Part shown: piece by piece, positions 1 through 7,684 of the stretch
How the letters are laid out: the number at the start of each line of letters is the position of its first letter
Numbering within the stretch: position 1 is the stretch's first letter
NCBI GenBank assembly: GCA_051875715.1
Contig: JBJEHD010000031.1
Coordinates: forward strand, 5,034 to 69,033
Reading direction: 5' to 3'
Source: DYCT01 sp051875715
GTDB lineage: Bacteria; Bacteroidota; Bacteroidia; Bacteroidales; Bacteroidaceae
DNA length: 64,000 bases
Made by a program: the position numbers and the translations under genes
Notes under the pieces: generated by a model
Database searches by the model: none
Seen by the model: only the letters and a program-made list of their open reading frames with translations
Told to the model about the DNA's origin: nothing

Positions 1-430
1 CTTCCTTGGCGATGCTTTGGCGCATCAGGACTTCCTTCTTGGCGGCCAGTTCCACCATTTTGGCTTCGATGGCGGCCAGGTCGGAATCTTTGATGACGGC
101 CTCACCCGGATCTACGTCGTAGTAGAATCCGTTTTCAATGGCCGGACCGATACCGAACTGGATGCCGGGATAGAGTTCCTGCAAGGCTTCGGCCAGCAAG
201 TGGGCGCTGGTGTGCCAAAAGGCGTGCTTTCCTTGCTCGTCCTCCCACTTGTAGAGCACGAAGTTGGCGTCCTCGTTGATGGGGCGCGACAAATCGATGG
301 TTTCTCCGTTCACGCCACAGGCCAATACGTCCTGTGCCAAACGCGGACTGATGCTTTCTGCTATCTGCAGACCGGTGACTCCTTCGTTGTATTCGCGAAC
401 GGAGCCGTCTGGGAATGTAATCTTTATCAT
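1..430 (-). CDS. thrS: Threonyl-tRNA synthetase, N-terminal part (runs off the window)
   Basis: The enzyme charges tRNA-Thr with threonine in the cytoplasm. Only about the first 143 codons are visible. The protein starts MIKITFPDGSVREY, a TGS domain over about residues 1-60. This is followed by the start of the editing domain with its HxxxH motif (HTSAHLL, His73 and His77) and the family signature GIGPAIENGFYYD at about residues 94-106. The ATG at 428-430 opens the TGS domain directly, so the start is secure. It lies 101 bp downstream of the TPR gene on the same strand, with its own promoter-like motif between them. The rest of the gene lies outside the window. Confidence 0.96.
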   Translation of the reverse strand, partial: MIKITFPDGSVREYNEGVTGLQIAESISPRLAQDVLACGVNGETIDLSRPINEDANFVLYKWEDEQGKHAFWHTSAHLLAEALQELYPGIQFGIGPAIENGFYYDVDPGEAVIKDSDLAAIEAKMVELAAKKEVLMRQSIAKE

Positions 431-459
431 ATTCGTTCTATAGTTTTCACAATGGTTTG

Positions 460-467
460 CAAAAGTA
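460..467 (-). promoter_or_regulatory. Bacteroidota -7 box ahead of thrS
   Basis: On the minus strand the bases read TACTTTTG, an exact TAnnTTTG match, 30 bp before the thrS ATG. No convincing -33 TTG is visible at the usual 19-20 bp spacing. The same extended string (CTACTTTTGC) precedes the TPR gene. Confidence 0.55.
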
Positions 468-531
468 GATATTTCTTTTCAGTTTCTGCTGCTTTGGCCG
501 AAAAATGTCTGTTTTCCTGTGCTTTTTGCCG

Positions 532-2532
532 TCACTTCTGCTCGCTGAAGCGTTTGATGACGTTGTAGGCCGAGGCGATGCCCAGTTCGCCGGCCTTGCT
601 CAGGTCGGCGGCGCCTTGCTGTTTGTTGCCCAGGTAGATGTAGGTGAGTCCCCGGTTGTAGTAGGCTTCGGCAAATTCAGCGTCGAGGGAGATGGCCTTG
701 TCGTAGTCGACCAGGGCGGCGCGGTAGTCGTTCAGCCCGGACAGCAGGTTGGCGCGGTTGTAGTAGGCATAGGCGAAGTCGGGGGCCAGGGTGATGACCT
801 TGTCGAGGTCGGCGCGTACCAGGTCGTAGTCCATTGCTTCGCGGCCGCCTTTTGCCGCCGGGCGTCCGCTCCCTTCGCCGCTCTGTTCGCGTTCGGCCCG
901 GGCGTATTCCAGTTTCTTGTAGCGCACCAGGGCCCGCACGAAATAGGCGGGGAAGAAGGCGTCATCGTGCAGGGTGGCCCGAGTCAGGTCGTCGATGGCG
1001 TTGTCGAAATCCTGCACCAGGTAGAAGTCGAGGGCGCGGGCGAAGTAGGGCAACGCGTCGTCCGGACGGGCCACGATGTCCGCCGTATGGCTGTCAATCC
1101 AGGCGAAGTGTTGCTTGATCTGGGTTTCGTCGAGGGCGTTCTCACGGTTGGTGATGAGCAGCCGGTGCGGCAGGGCCTGCCGGCGGTTGAGCGCGTCGAT
1201 GACCTTGTGGTAGTGCAGTTGCCGCCGGACGGCGTTGGGTTTCTCGTAATAGGTCAGCGCATACATCGGCTCGAGGCGTACGTTCACGTGGCGGTCTTGC
1301 ACGCGGCCCCGGTATTCGTTCTTGTAGTCGGGGTCGGTGTCGGTGTTGTCGGCCACGACGATTTTGTTGTAGTTGCCGACGTTCTTGTCCGACTTCTTGC
1401 GTGTGGATCCGTCTTGCCGGTCGGCGGTCTGCCGGTCGTCCCCCTGTTGGCGTTCGAGGCTGAGTTTCATCATCTGGAATTCGTCCATCTCTGCCCCGTT
1501 CGTGTCGCCGACCTTCCGGCGTGCGGCGGACCGGCACTGGTAGCCCCATTCGAACGAGGGATATTCGTCCAGCACGGCGCTGTAGTCGCGGATGGCGGCT
1601 TCGTAGTCGCCGGTTCGGTCGAGCAGGAGGGCGCGGTTGAACAGGGCCATCATGTTGTCCGGTTCCATCTCGAGCACGAAGTTGAAGTCGTCGATGGCCC
1701 GGTTGTCGTCACCCACCCGGGCGCGCAGCAGTCCGCGGTTGTAGTGTCCGATGAAATTGTGCGGGTCCACGTCGAGGGCTCGGTCGTAGTCGGCCATGGC
1801 GCCTCGCAGGTTCTTCTGGTGGAAACGGGCCAGGGCGCGGTTGACGTAGTTGGCCGCGTTCTTCGGCGTGAGGTAGACGGCCTGGTCCAGGTCGGCCTCC
1901 GCATCGGCATAGCGTTCCTGCTGCAGGTTGAGCAGGGCGCGTGCGGCCCAGGCGCTCCCTTCGTAGCGATCCATCTCGATGGCCCGGTCGTAGTCGGCAC
2001 GGGCGGCTACGGAGTCGTTTTGCTTCAGCGACACTTCTCCGCGCATCAGCAGGGCCTGTGTGTTCCGGGGAGCGATGCGCAGCAGGCGGTCCAGGTCGGT
2101 CCGGGCCTGTTCGTAGTTTTCCACCTGGATTTCGCACAGGGCCATGTTGTGCCACACCGAGAGGTTCTCGGGCTCGTATTCCAATGCCTTCCGATAGTCT
2201 TCGATGGCTCCCTCGTAGTTGTCCTGCTTGATGCGGGCCAGGCCGCGTACCTGGTAGGAACTGACCACGAAGGGGTTGCGCCGGATGGCCTCGGTGCAGT
2301 CTTCCTCCGCCCCCCGGTAGTCGTCGAGGTTGAGTTTGGCCAGGCCGCGGTAGAAGTAGGGTTCGGACAGGTACGGCCTTGCCCCGATCACCTGATTGAA
2401 GTATTGGATGGACAGCACGTAGTCTTCGAAATAGAGTGCGTTCCGTCCGATGGTCATCACGCGGTCTGTATTGATTTGCGCCCCTACACACGCGGGCAGC
2501 AACGCCAGCCACAGAAAGATTCGTCTCAGCAT
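532..2532 (-). CDS. Secreted tetratricopeptide-repeat protein
   Basis: A 666-residue protein that is mostly TPR units. They recur with about 34-residue spacing and the usual G/A/Y/P pattern, for example YYNRGLTYIYLGNKQQGA near the C-terminus. A signal peptide is visible at the N-terminus (MLRRIFLWLALLPACVGAQ), so the protein is exported to the periplasm or outer membrane. TPR arrays run over about residues 25-340 and again over about 455-660. A charged, non-TPR linker over about 345-400 contains runs of Lys, Asp and Gln. TPR proteins are protein-binding scaffolds and the partner cannot be told from sequence. It sits upstream of thrS on the same strand. Confidence 0.88.
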   Translation of the reverse strand: MLRRIFLWLALLPACVGAQINTDRVMTIGRNALYFEDYVLSIQYFNQVIGARPYLSEPYFYRGLAKLNLDDYRGAEEDCTEAIRRNPFVVSSYQVRGLARIKQDNYEGAIEDYRKALEYEPENLSVWHNMALCEIQVENYEQARTDLDRLLRIAPRNTQALLMRGEVSLKQNDSVAARADYDRAIEMDRYEGSAWAARALLNLQQERYADAEADLDQAVYLTPKNAANYVNRALARFHQKNLRGAMADYDRALDVDPHNFIGHYNRGLLRARVGDDNRAIDDFNFVLEMEPDNMMALFNRALLLDRTGDYEAAIRDYSAVLDEYPSFEWGYQCRSAARRKVGDTNGAEMDEFQMMKLSLERQQGDDRQTADRQDGSTRKKSDKNVGNYNKIVVADNTDTDPDYKNEYRGRVQDRHVNVRLEPMYALTYYEKPNAVRRQLHYHKVIDALNRRQALPHRLLITNRENALDETQIKQHFAWIDSHTADIVARPDDALPYFARALDFYLVQDFDNAIDDLTRATLHDDAFFPAYFVRALVRYKKLEYARAEREQSGEGSGRPAAKGGREAMDYDLVRADLDKVITLAPDFAYAYYNRANLLSGLNDYRAALVDYDKAISLDAEFAEAYYNRGLTYIYLGNKQQGAADLSKAGELGIASAYNVIKRFSEQK

Positions 2533-2573
2533 GCTATATATAATATATAAGGTATATAGTTTCTTTTGGTTGG

Positions 2574-2581
2574 CAAAAGTA
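2574..2581 (-). promoter_or_regulatory. Bacteroidota -7 box ahead of the TPR gene
   Basis: Minus-strand TACTTTTG (TAnnTTTG), 42 bp before the TPR start codon. The DNA between the box and the ATG is a run of TATA steps (about 2533-2558). Confidence 0.55.
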
Positions 2582-2711
2582 GCGATTCTGTCGGTATGCC
2601 AGCCATCCTCCTAACGTTTTTTCACGCGGGAGGCGGTTTCTTTCCCTATATCTCCATAGTGGATGTGGTTGCAGTTTTAACAGGAAGTCCCAACCCGCGT
2701 CATGACTGTTA

Positions 2712-2948
2712 GTGTCGATTGAGAAGTTTTTTGAAAGCCGACAGCCAGGTGCGTTCAACGATGAACTGCTGACCGATAAAGAAGTCGCCCACATATTGAA
2801 GGTAAGCCGAAGAACGCTTCAAGATTATCGCAACAATGGTATCCTATCCTACATTCAGGTGGGCGGTAAAATCCTCTACCGCACCTCTGATGTACAGCGA
2901 ACAATAATGAGTGGATTCAAGGAGGCGTATCGGTTGAAGGACACTTAG
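2712..2948 (+). CDS. Small helix-turn-helix (excisionase/MerR-like) protein
   Basis: A 78-residue protein with a GTG start. Residues about 20-66 (LLTDKEVAHILKVSRRTLQD, then a YRNNGILSYIQVGGKILYR segment) form the winged HTH typical of the HTH_17/excisionase-like proteins carried by Bacteroidales integrative elements. These bind DNA and commonly control excision or transfer genes. No integrase, relaxase or transfer gene lies next to it here, so it is probably an orphan remnant of a mobile element. The gene is AT-rich compared with its neighbours and opens the AT-rich island. No clear ribosome-binding site or promoter is visible, and the start is uncertain. Confidence 0.7.
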   Translation: MSIEKFFESRQPGAFNDELLTDKEVAHILKVSRRTLQDYRNNGILSYIQVGGKILYRTSDVQRTIMSGFKEAYRLKDT

Positions 2949-2977
2949 TTTTCTATCGTTTGAGATATAAATGAGCA

Positions 2978-3064
2978 TATAGGCTATAGAACTTATATTT
3001 TGAAATTATAAGCTAAATCACTTATAATTCACCCGTATAAGTTTTATGGCTTATATTTTTGGGT
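2978..3064. repeat. Three tandem 29-bp repeats, each TATAAG-N8-CTTATA-N9 (operator-like)
   Basis: Repeat units occupy 2978-3006, 3007-3035 and 3036-3064. Each contains an inverted repeat TATAAG-N8-CTTATA (TATAGG in the first), followed by nine bases. Half-sites start at 2978, 2992, 3007, 3021, 3036 and 3050, alternating strictly in orientation with 14/15-bp spacing. The last unit runs into the -33 region of the promoter for the downstream gene. This is the layout of a cooperative repressor or activator operator. The C-terminal HTH of the downstream SatD-like protein, or the small upstream HTH protein, is the obvious candidate binder (inference). Confidence 0.8.
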
Positions 3065-3089
3065 AAAATGAATAATGTGCGTATATTTG
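3059..3089 (+). promoter_or_regulatory. Promoter of the SatD-like/DUF3307 operon
   Basis: TTG at 3059-3061, a 20-bp spacer, then TATATTTG at 3082-3089: a full Bacteroidota promoter. The box lies downstream of the most upstream in-frame ATG (3075), so transcription would begin near 3095 and that ATG cannot be used. Confidence 0.75.
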
Positions 3090-3104
3090 CAGTCGAATAA
3101 AAAG

Positions 3105-3773
3105 ATGAATTATATGTACGCAACATTATCTGCCGATATCGTTTCTTCTACTTCTTTGTCAAAAGAGGGTACTATTGAGCTGAAACAAAAAATTGACAGT
3201 TTGTTTCAGTTGTTAGGAGAAAAGTTCTCAGGCTTTTGGGGACGGCAAATAAAAGGAGATTATATTGAATGCCTGATACCCAAGGTATCTGATTCTTTCC
3301 GTATTGCTCTGATAATCAAATCTTACATTAAATCTATTACACTTCCAGAGATTAAGCAAAGTAAGAACTTTCAGACTTATGGTATACGGATAGCTATCGG
3401 TATTGGAGAAATGAGAATTGTAGATAAGGAGGAAGGCATTTTAGATGGAGAGGCTATATATCTTTCAGGCAGAGCCATTGAAAATATGGCTTCACCAAAT
3501 AAAGGCACATTAAGCATTCATATCAACAATGACATTCACCCTTCATCATTGAATACTATTGCAGTTCTGACCGATGCTTTAATGAACAATGCTACGAAAA
3601 AGCAAAGCGAGGTTTTGTTCTATAAACTTTTATCAGTTAAGGAGGAAGATATTGCCGAGAAATTGGGAATCTCACAACCTGGAGTAAATAGCCATTCATC
3701 TTCTGCAAAATGGTACTGCATTGAAGAGGCTCTAAATTATTTTGAACAGATTAAATTTGAGAACTATGAATAG
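3105..3773 (+). CDS. SatD-family protein with class III cyclase-like fold and C-terminal HTH
   Basis: A 222-residue protein that looks like the SatD family, whose function is unsettled. Its N-terminal two thirds carry the landmarks of class III nucleotidyl cyclases: ADIVSST (Asp11, the first metal-ligand position), KGDYIE (Asp52, the second), RIAIGIGEM, and DGEAIYLSGRAIE, in place of the cyclase GdavN..aR motif (Arg kept, Asn replaced). Residues about 162-215 form a sigma4/LuxR-like HTH (EEDIAEKLGISQPGVN). The start at 3105 was chosen because the promoter overlaps the upstream ATG at 3075; 3114 is an alternative. Its stop overlaps the next gene by 8 bp, so the two are probably translationally coupled. 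It is AT-rich and probably acquired. Cyclase activity is inference only. Confidence 0.72.
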   Translation: MNYMYATLSADIVSSTSLSKEGTIELKQKIDSLFQLLGEKFSGFWGRQIKGDYIECLIPKVSDSFRIALIIKSYIKSITLPEIKQSKNFQTYGIRIAIGIGEMRIVDKEEGILDGEAIYLSGRAIENMASPNKGTLSIHINNDIHPSSLNTIAVLTDALMNNATKKQSEVLFYKLLSVKEEDIAEKLGISQPGVNSHSSSAKWYCIEEALNYFEQIKFENYE

Positions 3774-4458
3774 TACATTGTTTTTGAGCTTAGTATTAGC
3801 TCACATCATCGGAGATTTCTATCTGCAAACCGACAAATGCTGCGAACAAAAAGAAACGAGAAAATTCAAGAGTTGGTTCCTATATGTACATGCTATAACC
3901 ATAGGTCTGTTATCTTGGGTAATAGTCCCATCTTGTAACTTTGGATTATGGGCTCTATTGATTGCTGTCTCTCATTTTGCAATAGATGCAGTAAAGATTC
4001 ATTGCCCCAAAGGTTTGTGGAGTTTTGTTATTGACCAATTACTTCACTTGGGAATATTGAGTGCAATATCCAATATTTATGAACCTGCAAAAGAACTACC
4101 TTTACAAATGATTGGTTGTTCAGGTTCATTCTCTATATCGCTTTTGATCTTGGCAATTCTCTTGTGTATGAAACCTGCCAACATCCTCATAAAGCTGATA
4201 TTGGAAAAATATCAAGTTGGAGAATCAGAATCTTGTAACAACATAAGGAACGCAGGAGCATTGATTGGAAATTTGGAGCGAATACTAACCATCGTATTTG
4301 TGTTGCTTGGGCAGTTTGAAGCAATAGGCTTCATAGTCGCTGCTAAATCAATTTTGCGATTCAAGGACACAGACACAGCTAAGACGGAATATGTATTGGC
4401 GGGAACATTCCTAAGTTTCGGAATTGCGATACTCTGTGGATTGATGGCGAGAATATAA
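3766..4458 (+). CDS. DUF3307 family integral membrane protein
   Basis: A 230-residue protein with about six hydrophobic segments. It has the DUF3307 landmarks: AHIIGDFYLQ at the N-terminus, HFAIDAVK and DQLLHL in the middle, and GNLERILTIVFVLLGQ followed by IGFIVAAKSILRF near the C-terminus. Conserved His/Asp pairs inside or next to membrane segments suggest metal or proton chemistry, but the function is unknown. It starts at the ATG at 3766, overlapping the SatD-like stop by 8 bp; the TTG at 3742 is an unlikely alternative. SatD-like and DUF3307 genes are, to my knowledge, often neighbours, which suggests one functional unit. No export signal beyond the first membrane segment is visible. Confidence 0.78.
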   Translation: MNSTLFLSLVLAHIIGDFYLQTDKCCEQKETRKFKSWFLYVHAITIGLLSWVIVPSCNFGLWALLIAVSHFAIDAVKIHCPKGLWSFVIDQLLHLGILSAISNIYEPAKELPLQMIGCSGSFSISLLILAILLCMKPANILIKLILEKYQVGESESCNNIRNAGALIGNLERILTIVFVLLGQFEAIGFIVAAKSILRFKDTDTAKTEYVLAGTFLSFGIAILCGLMARI

Positions 4459-4607
4459 CATTACTTTTCTGGAGGGAGTGCAGTTTGCCGTCTGCCCAAT
4501 TACTATAAATTCTAAAAATTATCTCTCCTATAAATAGAAACGAAAACAGCGTACATTTAGGCTATCAACTCATAGACCTATCTGTACGCCCCCTCCCCAC
4601 TCCATGC

Positions 4608-4695
4608 GGGTATGCTCCCGGGCCCGAGAGGGTATGCTCCCGGGCTTGCGTAAGTATGCGCATCGGCCGATGCGGGTATGCACCCCGGCCGATGC
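4608..4695. repeat. Intergenic tandem array A: four 22-bp units
   Basis: Units start at 4608, 4630, 4652 and 4674, exactly 22 bp apart. Each begins (G/A)(G/A)GTATGC. The first two continue with CCCGGG, and the last two end in CGGCCGATGC. The rest of the 439-bp gap (4459-4897) holds an AT-rich tail of the island (about 4459-4560) and the response-regulator promoter; no gene is seen. The unit is related to array B (shared GGCCGATGCG-N-GTA). Confidence 0.85.
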
Positions 4696-4764
4696 ACGCG
4701 GCCGCGAGGATTCCCGGCTTGCACCGTCCTTGCACACAATGTGACGAGCAAACCGGGTTTTTCC

Positions 4765-4772
4765 TATCTTTG
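4765..4772 (+). promoter_or_regulatory. Bacteroidota -7 box ahead of the two-component operon
   Basis: TATCTTTG matches TAnnTTTG exactly, about 125 bp before the response-regulator start. No good -33 TTG is visible at the normal distance. Confidence 0.55.
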
Positions 4773-4897
4773 CCAGCGGAGGCGGAAAATGTCACAGAAA
4801 TGTCACACGTCCTTCACCTCCACGCAACAAAGGCTACGCACCTTTGCCGGCAAACAAGGAGGCGGCATCCCGCCCCATTCCAACGCAACAAACAAGA

Positions 4898-5587
4898 ATG
4901 ACTATGAACGATTATCGAATACTGGTGGTGGACGATGAAGAAGACCTGTGCGAGATTCTTCAGTTCAACCTGGAAAACGAGGGCTACCGCGTGGACACGG
5001 CCTCGTCGGCCGAAGAGGCGCTGCAGAAAGACCTGAGCGTGTACAACCTGCTCTTGCTGGACGTGATGATGGGCGAAATCTCCGGATTCAAGATGGCCAG
5101 CCTGCTCAAGAAGGACCCGAAGACGGCCGGCATCCCCGTCATCTTCATCACCGCCAAGGACACCGAGAACGACTTGCTGACGGGCTTCAACCTCGGGGCC
5201 GACGACTACATCGCCAAGCCTTTCTCGCTGCGCGAGGTATCGGCACGCGTCAAGGCCGTCATCCGCCGCTCGCACACCGGACAGGCCGAGAACGGCCTGC
5301 TGACCTACCAGACGCTCGTGCTGAACCTCGGACAGAAGAAGGTGAGCATCGACGGGCAGGAGACGACACTGACGAAGAAGGAGTTCGAAATCCTGGCCCT
5401 CCTGCTCCAAAACAAGGGACGGGTGTTCTCGCGCGAGGAAATCCTCAGCCGCGTGTGGACCGACGAGGTGTGCGTGCTGGACCGCACCATCGACGTGAAC
5501 ATGACGCGCCTCCGCCGCAAGATAGGGCCTTACGGGCGATGCATCGTCACCCGCCTGGGCTACGGTTATTGTTTCGAAACCGAATAA
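4898..5587 (+). CDS. OmpR/PhoB-family response regulator
   Basis: A 229-residue transcription regulator. The receiver domain (about 6-125) has the acidic pocket DDEE (Asp12/Asp13), the phosphorylated Asp55 in LLLLDVMMG, a switch Thr at about 85 (FITAKD) and Lys107 (AKPFS). A winged-helix DNA-binding domain (about 135-227) ends in TRLGYGYCFE, typical of the OmpR/PhoB class. The start at the ATG at 4898 (or 4904) gives the standard length; the upstream in-frame extension lacks any domain. It is followed after 4 bp by a histidine kinase, so the pair forms one operon. It resembles RprY-type regulators of Bacteroides. The signal and target genes are unknown. Confidence 0.92.
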   Translation: MTMNDYRILVVDDEEDLCEILQFNLENEGYRVDTASSAEEALQKDLSVYNLLLLDVMMGEISGFKMASLLKKDPKTAGIPVIFITAKDTENDLLTGFNLGADDYIAKPFSLREVSARVKAVIRRSHTGQAENGLLTYQTLVLNLGQKKVSIDGQETTLTKKEFEILALLLQNKGRVFSREEILSRVWTDEVCVLDRTIDVNMTRLRRKIGPYGRCIVTRLGYGYCFETE

Positions 5588-5591
5588 GCCT

Positions 5592-7397
5592 ATGATGCGC
5601 ACCCTGCTCCCTTTCAGCCGGAAACTGTTCTGGTCGGTCATGACTCTGTTTCTGACCTACGCGGCCTGCTTCATCGCCTACCAATACCAGCGCGAGAAGG
5701 AGTTCAAGACCGGCCTGCTGGACGCCCGCCTGCAGGACTACAACCACCGGTTGTACGAATACCTGTCCGGCGAGGCCGACGATCTGCACAGCCCCGGTTT
5801 CGCCCAAAAAGCGGACGACTACCTGGCACGCCATCCGCTGGGCGACCTGCGCGTCACCCTCATCGCAGCCGACGGATGGGTGGTGTTCGACAGCGAGAAG
5901 CGCGACCTGCACGCCATGGACAACCATCTGAAACGGCGCGAGGTGCAGCAGGCCCTGCAGCAAGGCTGCGGCTATGCCGTCAACCGTCTGTCCGACAACA
6001 CGGGCACCTCCTATTTCTATTCGGCCCAATATTTTCCGGACCGCGGACTCATCGTCCGCAGCGCCCTGCCCTACGACATCGGCTTGCGCGACAGCCTGCG
6101 GGCCGACCGCCATTTCGTGTGGTTCGCCCTCGCCATCACCCTGGTGCTGACGGCCATCTTCTACACCCTGACGCGCAAGCTGGGCGCCGCCCTGGCCGGG
6201 CTGAAGCAGTTCGCCCTGCAGGCCGATCGGGGCGAACCCATCGACACGCACACACCCCCCTTCGCCCACGACGAACTGGGCGAAATCTCCGAGCACATCG
6301 TCCGCATCTACCGGCGCCTGCTCCGCACCAAGGAGGCCCTCGTCATCGAACGCGAGAAACTCATCACCCACCTGCAGACCTCGCACGAGGGGCTGGGCAT
6401 CTTCGACGCCGGACGCAACGAAATCCTCACTAACCCGCTCTTCGCCCAATACGCCAACCTGCTCTCGGACCGCAACCTGACATCGACCGAGGAGGTCTTC
6501 GCCATCCCCGAACTGGAGCCCATACGCTCGTTCATCGACGCGCAAGGCACGGAGGGAACGCCCGCAGGCGAAAGGCGGAAAGCCCTCACCATCGACAAGG
6601 GCGGACGCATCTTCCACGTGGAATGCGTGGTCTTCCAGGACCGCAGTTTCGAACTCTCGCTCAACGACATCACCCAGGAGGAGCAACAGATACGCCTGAA
6701 GCGCCAGCTGACCCAGAACATCGCCCACGAACTGAAGACGCCCGTGAGCAGCATCCAGGGCTACCTGGAAACGCTGGCCGAACACCCCGACCTGCCGGCC
6801 GACAAGCGCAAGGAGTTCCTGAACCGGTGCCACGCGCAAAGCACCCGGCTGGCCAGCCTGCTGCGCGACATCTCGGTACTGACGCGCATGGACGAGGCAC
6901 CGGGCCTCATCGAGATGGAGACGGTGGACATCGCCGCTACGATGCGGCGCATCGAGGCTGAAGTGGCCTTGCAGACCGAGGAGAAACGCATCCGCGTGGA
7001 CAACCGCTTGCCCCAGACGCTGACGCTGCCGGGCAACGCCTCGTTGCTCTACTCCATCTTCCGAAACCTCATGGACAACGCCATCGCCTACGCCGGCACC
7101 GACATCACGGTGTGTGTGAAATGTTTCCGCACCGACAGCCGCTTCTGCTACTTCAGCTTCGCCGACACGGGCACGGGCGTAGCCCCCGAACACCTGAAAC
7201 GCCTGTTCGAACGCTTCTATCGCGTGGACAAAGGCCGCTCGCGCAAACTGGGCGGCACCGGGCTGGGACTAGCCATCGTGAAAAACGCCGTCCTGCTGCA
7301 CGGAGGGCACATCGTGGCCAAGGCCAACCCGGGCGGCGGACTTGAGTTCATCTTCACCCTGGAACGCAACGCCCGGCCGGCCGACACCGGCCAATAA
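5592..7397 (+). CDS. Membrane sensor histidine kinase
   Basis: A 601-residue kinase, partner of the preceding response regulator. It has a transmembrane segment at about 13-33, a periplasmic sensor domain at about 35-170, and a second membrane segment at about 173-195. A HAMP-like linker and a PAS-like region (about 255-365) follow. The dimerisation domain carries the phospho-acceptor His379 (QNIAHELKTP). The ATPase domain has an N box (NLMDNAIAYA), G1 (DTGTGV), F box (FERFYRV) and G2 (GGTGLGLAIVK). All catalytic motifs are intact. The periplasmic domain gives no clue to the ligand. The ATG at 5592 is followed directly by a second ATG, so the exact start is ambiguous by one codon. Confidence 0.93.
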   Translation: MMRTLLPFSRKLFWSVMTLFLTYAACFIAYQYQREKEFKTGLLDARLQDYNHRLYEYLSGEADDLHSPGFAQKADDYLARHPLGDLRVTLIAADGWVVFDSEKRDLHAMDNHLKRREVQQALQQGCGYAVNRLSDNTGTSYFYSAQYFPDRGLIVRSALPYDIGLRDSLRADRHFVWFALAITLVLTAIFYTLTRKLGAALAGLKQFALQADRGEPIDTHTPPFAHDELGEISEHIVRIYRRLLRTKEALVIEREKLITHLQTSHEGLGIFDAGRNEILTNPLFAQYANLLSDRNLTSTEEVFAIPELEPIRSFIDAQGTEGTPAGERRKALTIDKGGRIFHVECVVFQDRSFELSLNDITQEEQQIRLKRQLTQNIAHELKTPVSSIQGYLETLAEHPDLPADKRKEFLNRCHAQSTRLASLLRDISVLTRMDEAPGLIEMETVDIAATMRRIEAEVALQTEEKRIRVDNRLPQTLTLPGNASLLYSIFRNLMDNAIAYAGTDITVCVKCFRTDSRFCYFSFADTGTGVAPEHLKRLFERFYRVDKGRSRKLGGTGLGLAIVKNAVLLHGGHIVAKANPGGGLEFIFTLERNARPADTGQ

Positions 7398-7416
7398 ACC
7401 ACCCGGACCAGCCATT

Positions 7417-7460
7417 GTTGCAACGCCGTTGCAATGCCGTTGCAACGCCGTTGCAACGCG
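7417..7460. repeat. Intergenic tandem array E: four 11-bp units GTTGCAACGCC
   Basis: Units start at 7417, 7428, 7439 and 7450 and read GTTGCAACGCC with single-base variants. The core GTTGCAAC is a perfect palindrome. The period equals one helical turn and is half the 22-bp period of arrays A and B. It lies just 3' of the histidine-kinase gene. Confidence 0.85.
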
Positions 7461-7589
7461 TGTGCAGACGAAGAGGCCGTATCAGAAAGCGTTTCGGCGC
7501 AACCTCCGCCGGAGGCCCGCATACCGGAGCGAAATCCCGGCTAAGAAAAGAATATTCAGTGACTTGGTAGAAAAAAGCCCGTCAACATC

Positions 7590-7619
7590 TTGCATTTCTA
7601 ATTCCTTTCTTTACATTTG
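7590..7619 (+). promoter_or_regulatory. Promoter of the Omp28-like/adhesin operon
   Basis: TTG at 7590-7592, a 19-bp spacer and TACATTTG at 7612-7619: a textbook Bacteroidota promoter. The predicted start is near 7626, giving a leader of about 60 nt that contains the purine-rich AAAGGAAAGGAA before the ATG at 7685. Confidence 0.75.
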
Positions 7620-7684
7620 CGGTTGTTAGTTATTAAATCTATTTAGGAATGGACATCCATTCTTTTATTAAAAAAGGAAAGGAA

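Noticed and set aside
505..2550. Long plus-strand open frame (681 codons) opposite the TPR gene
   Set aside because: It is the antisense shadow of a GC-rich gene; composition is Val/Gly-rich with no domain, while the minus-strand frame has a signal peptide and TPR units.
2624..2700. Attachment site from the inverted repeat ACGCGGG...CCCGCGT at the island edge
   Set aside because: Arms are only 7 bp, 63 bp apart, and no direct repeat was found at the other border; insufficient for an att call.
3105..4458. Toxin-antitoxin module
   Set aside because: Sizes (222 and 230 residues), a six-helix membrane partner and the SatD/DUF3307 family resemblance do not fit known toxin-antitoxin pairs.
4565..4938. 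Small frames of 76-86 codons through array A
   Set aside because: They only translate the 22-bp repeat, which shifts frame with each unit, and have no ribosome-binding site.
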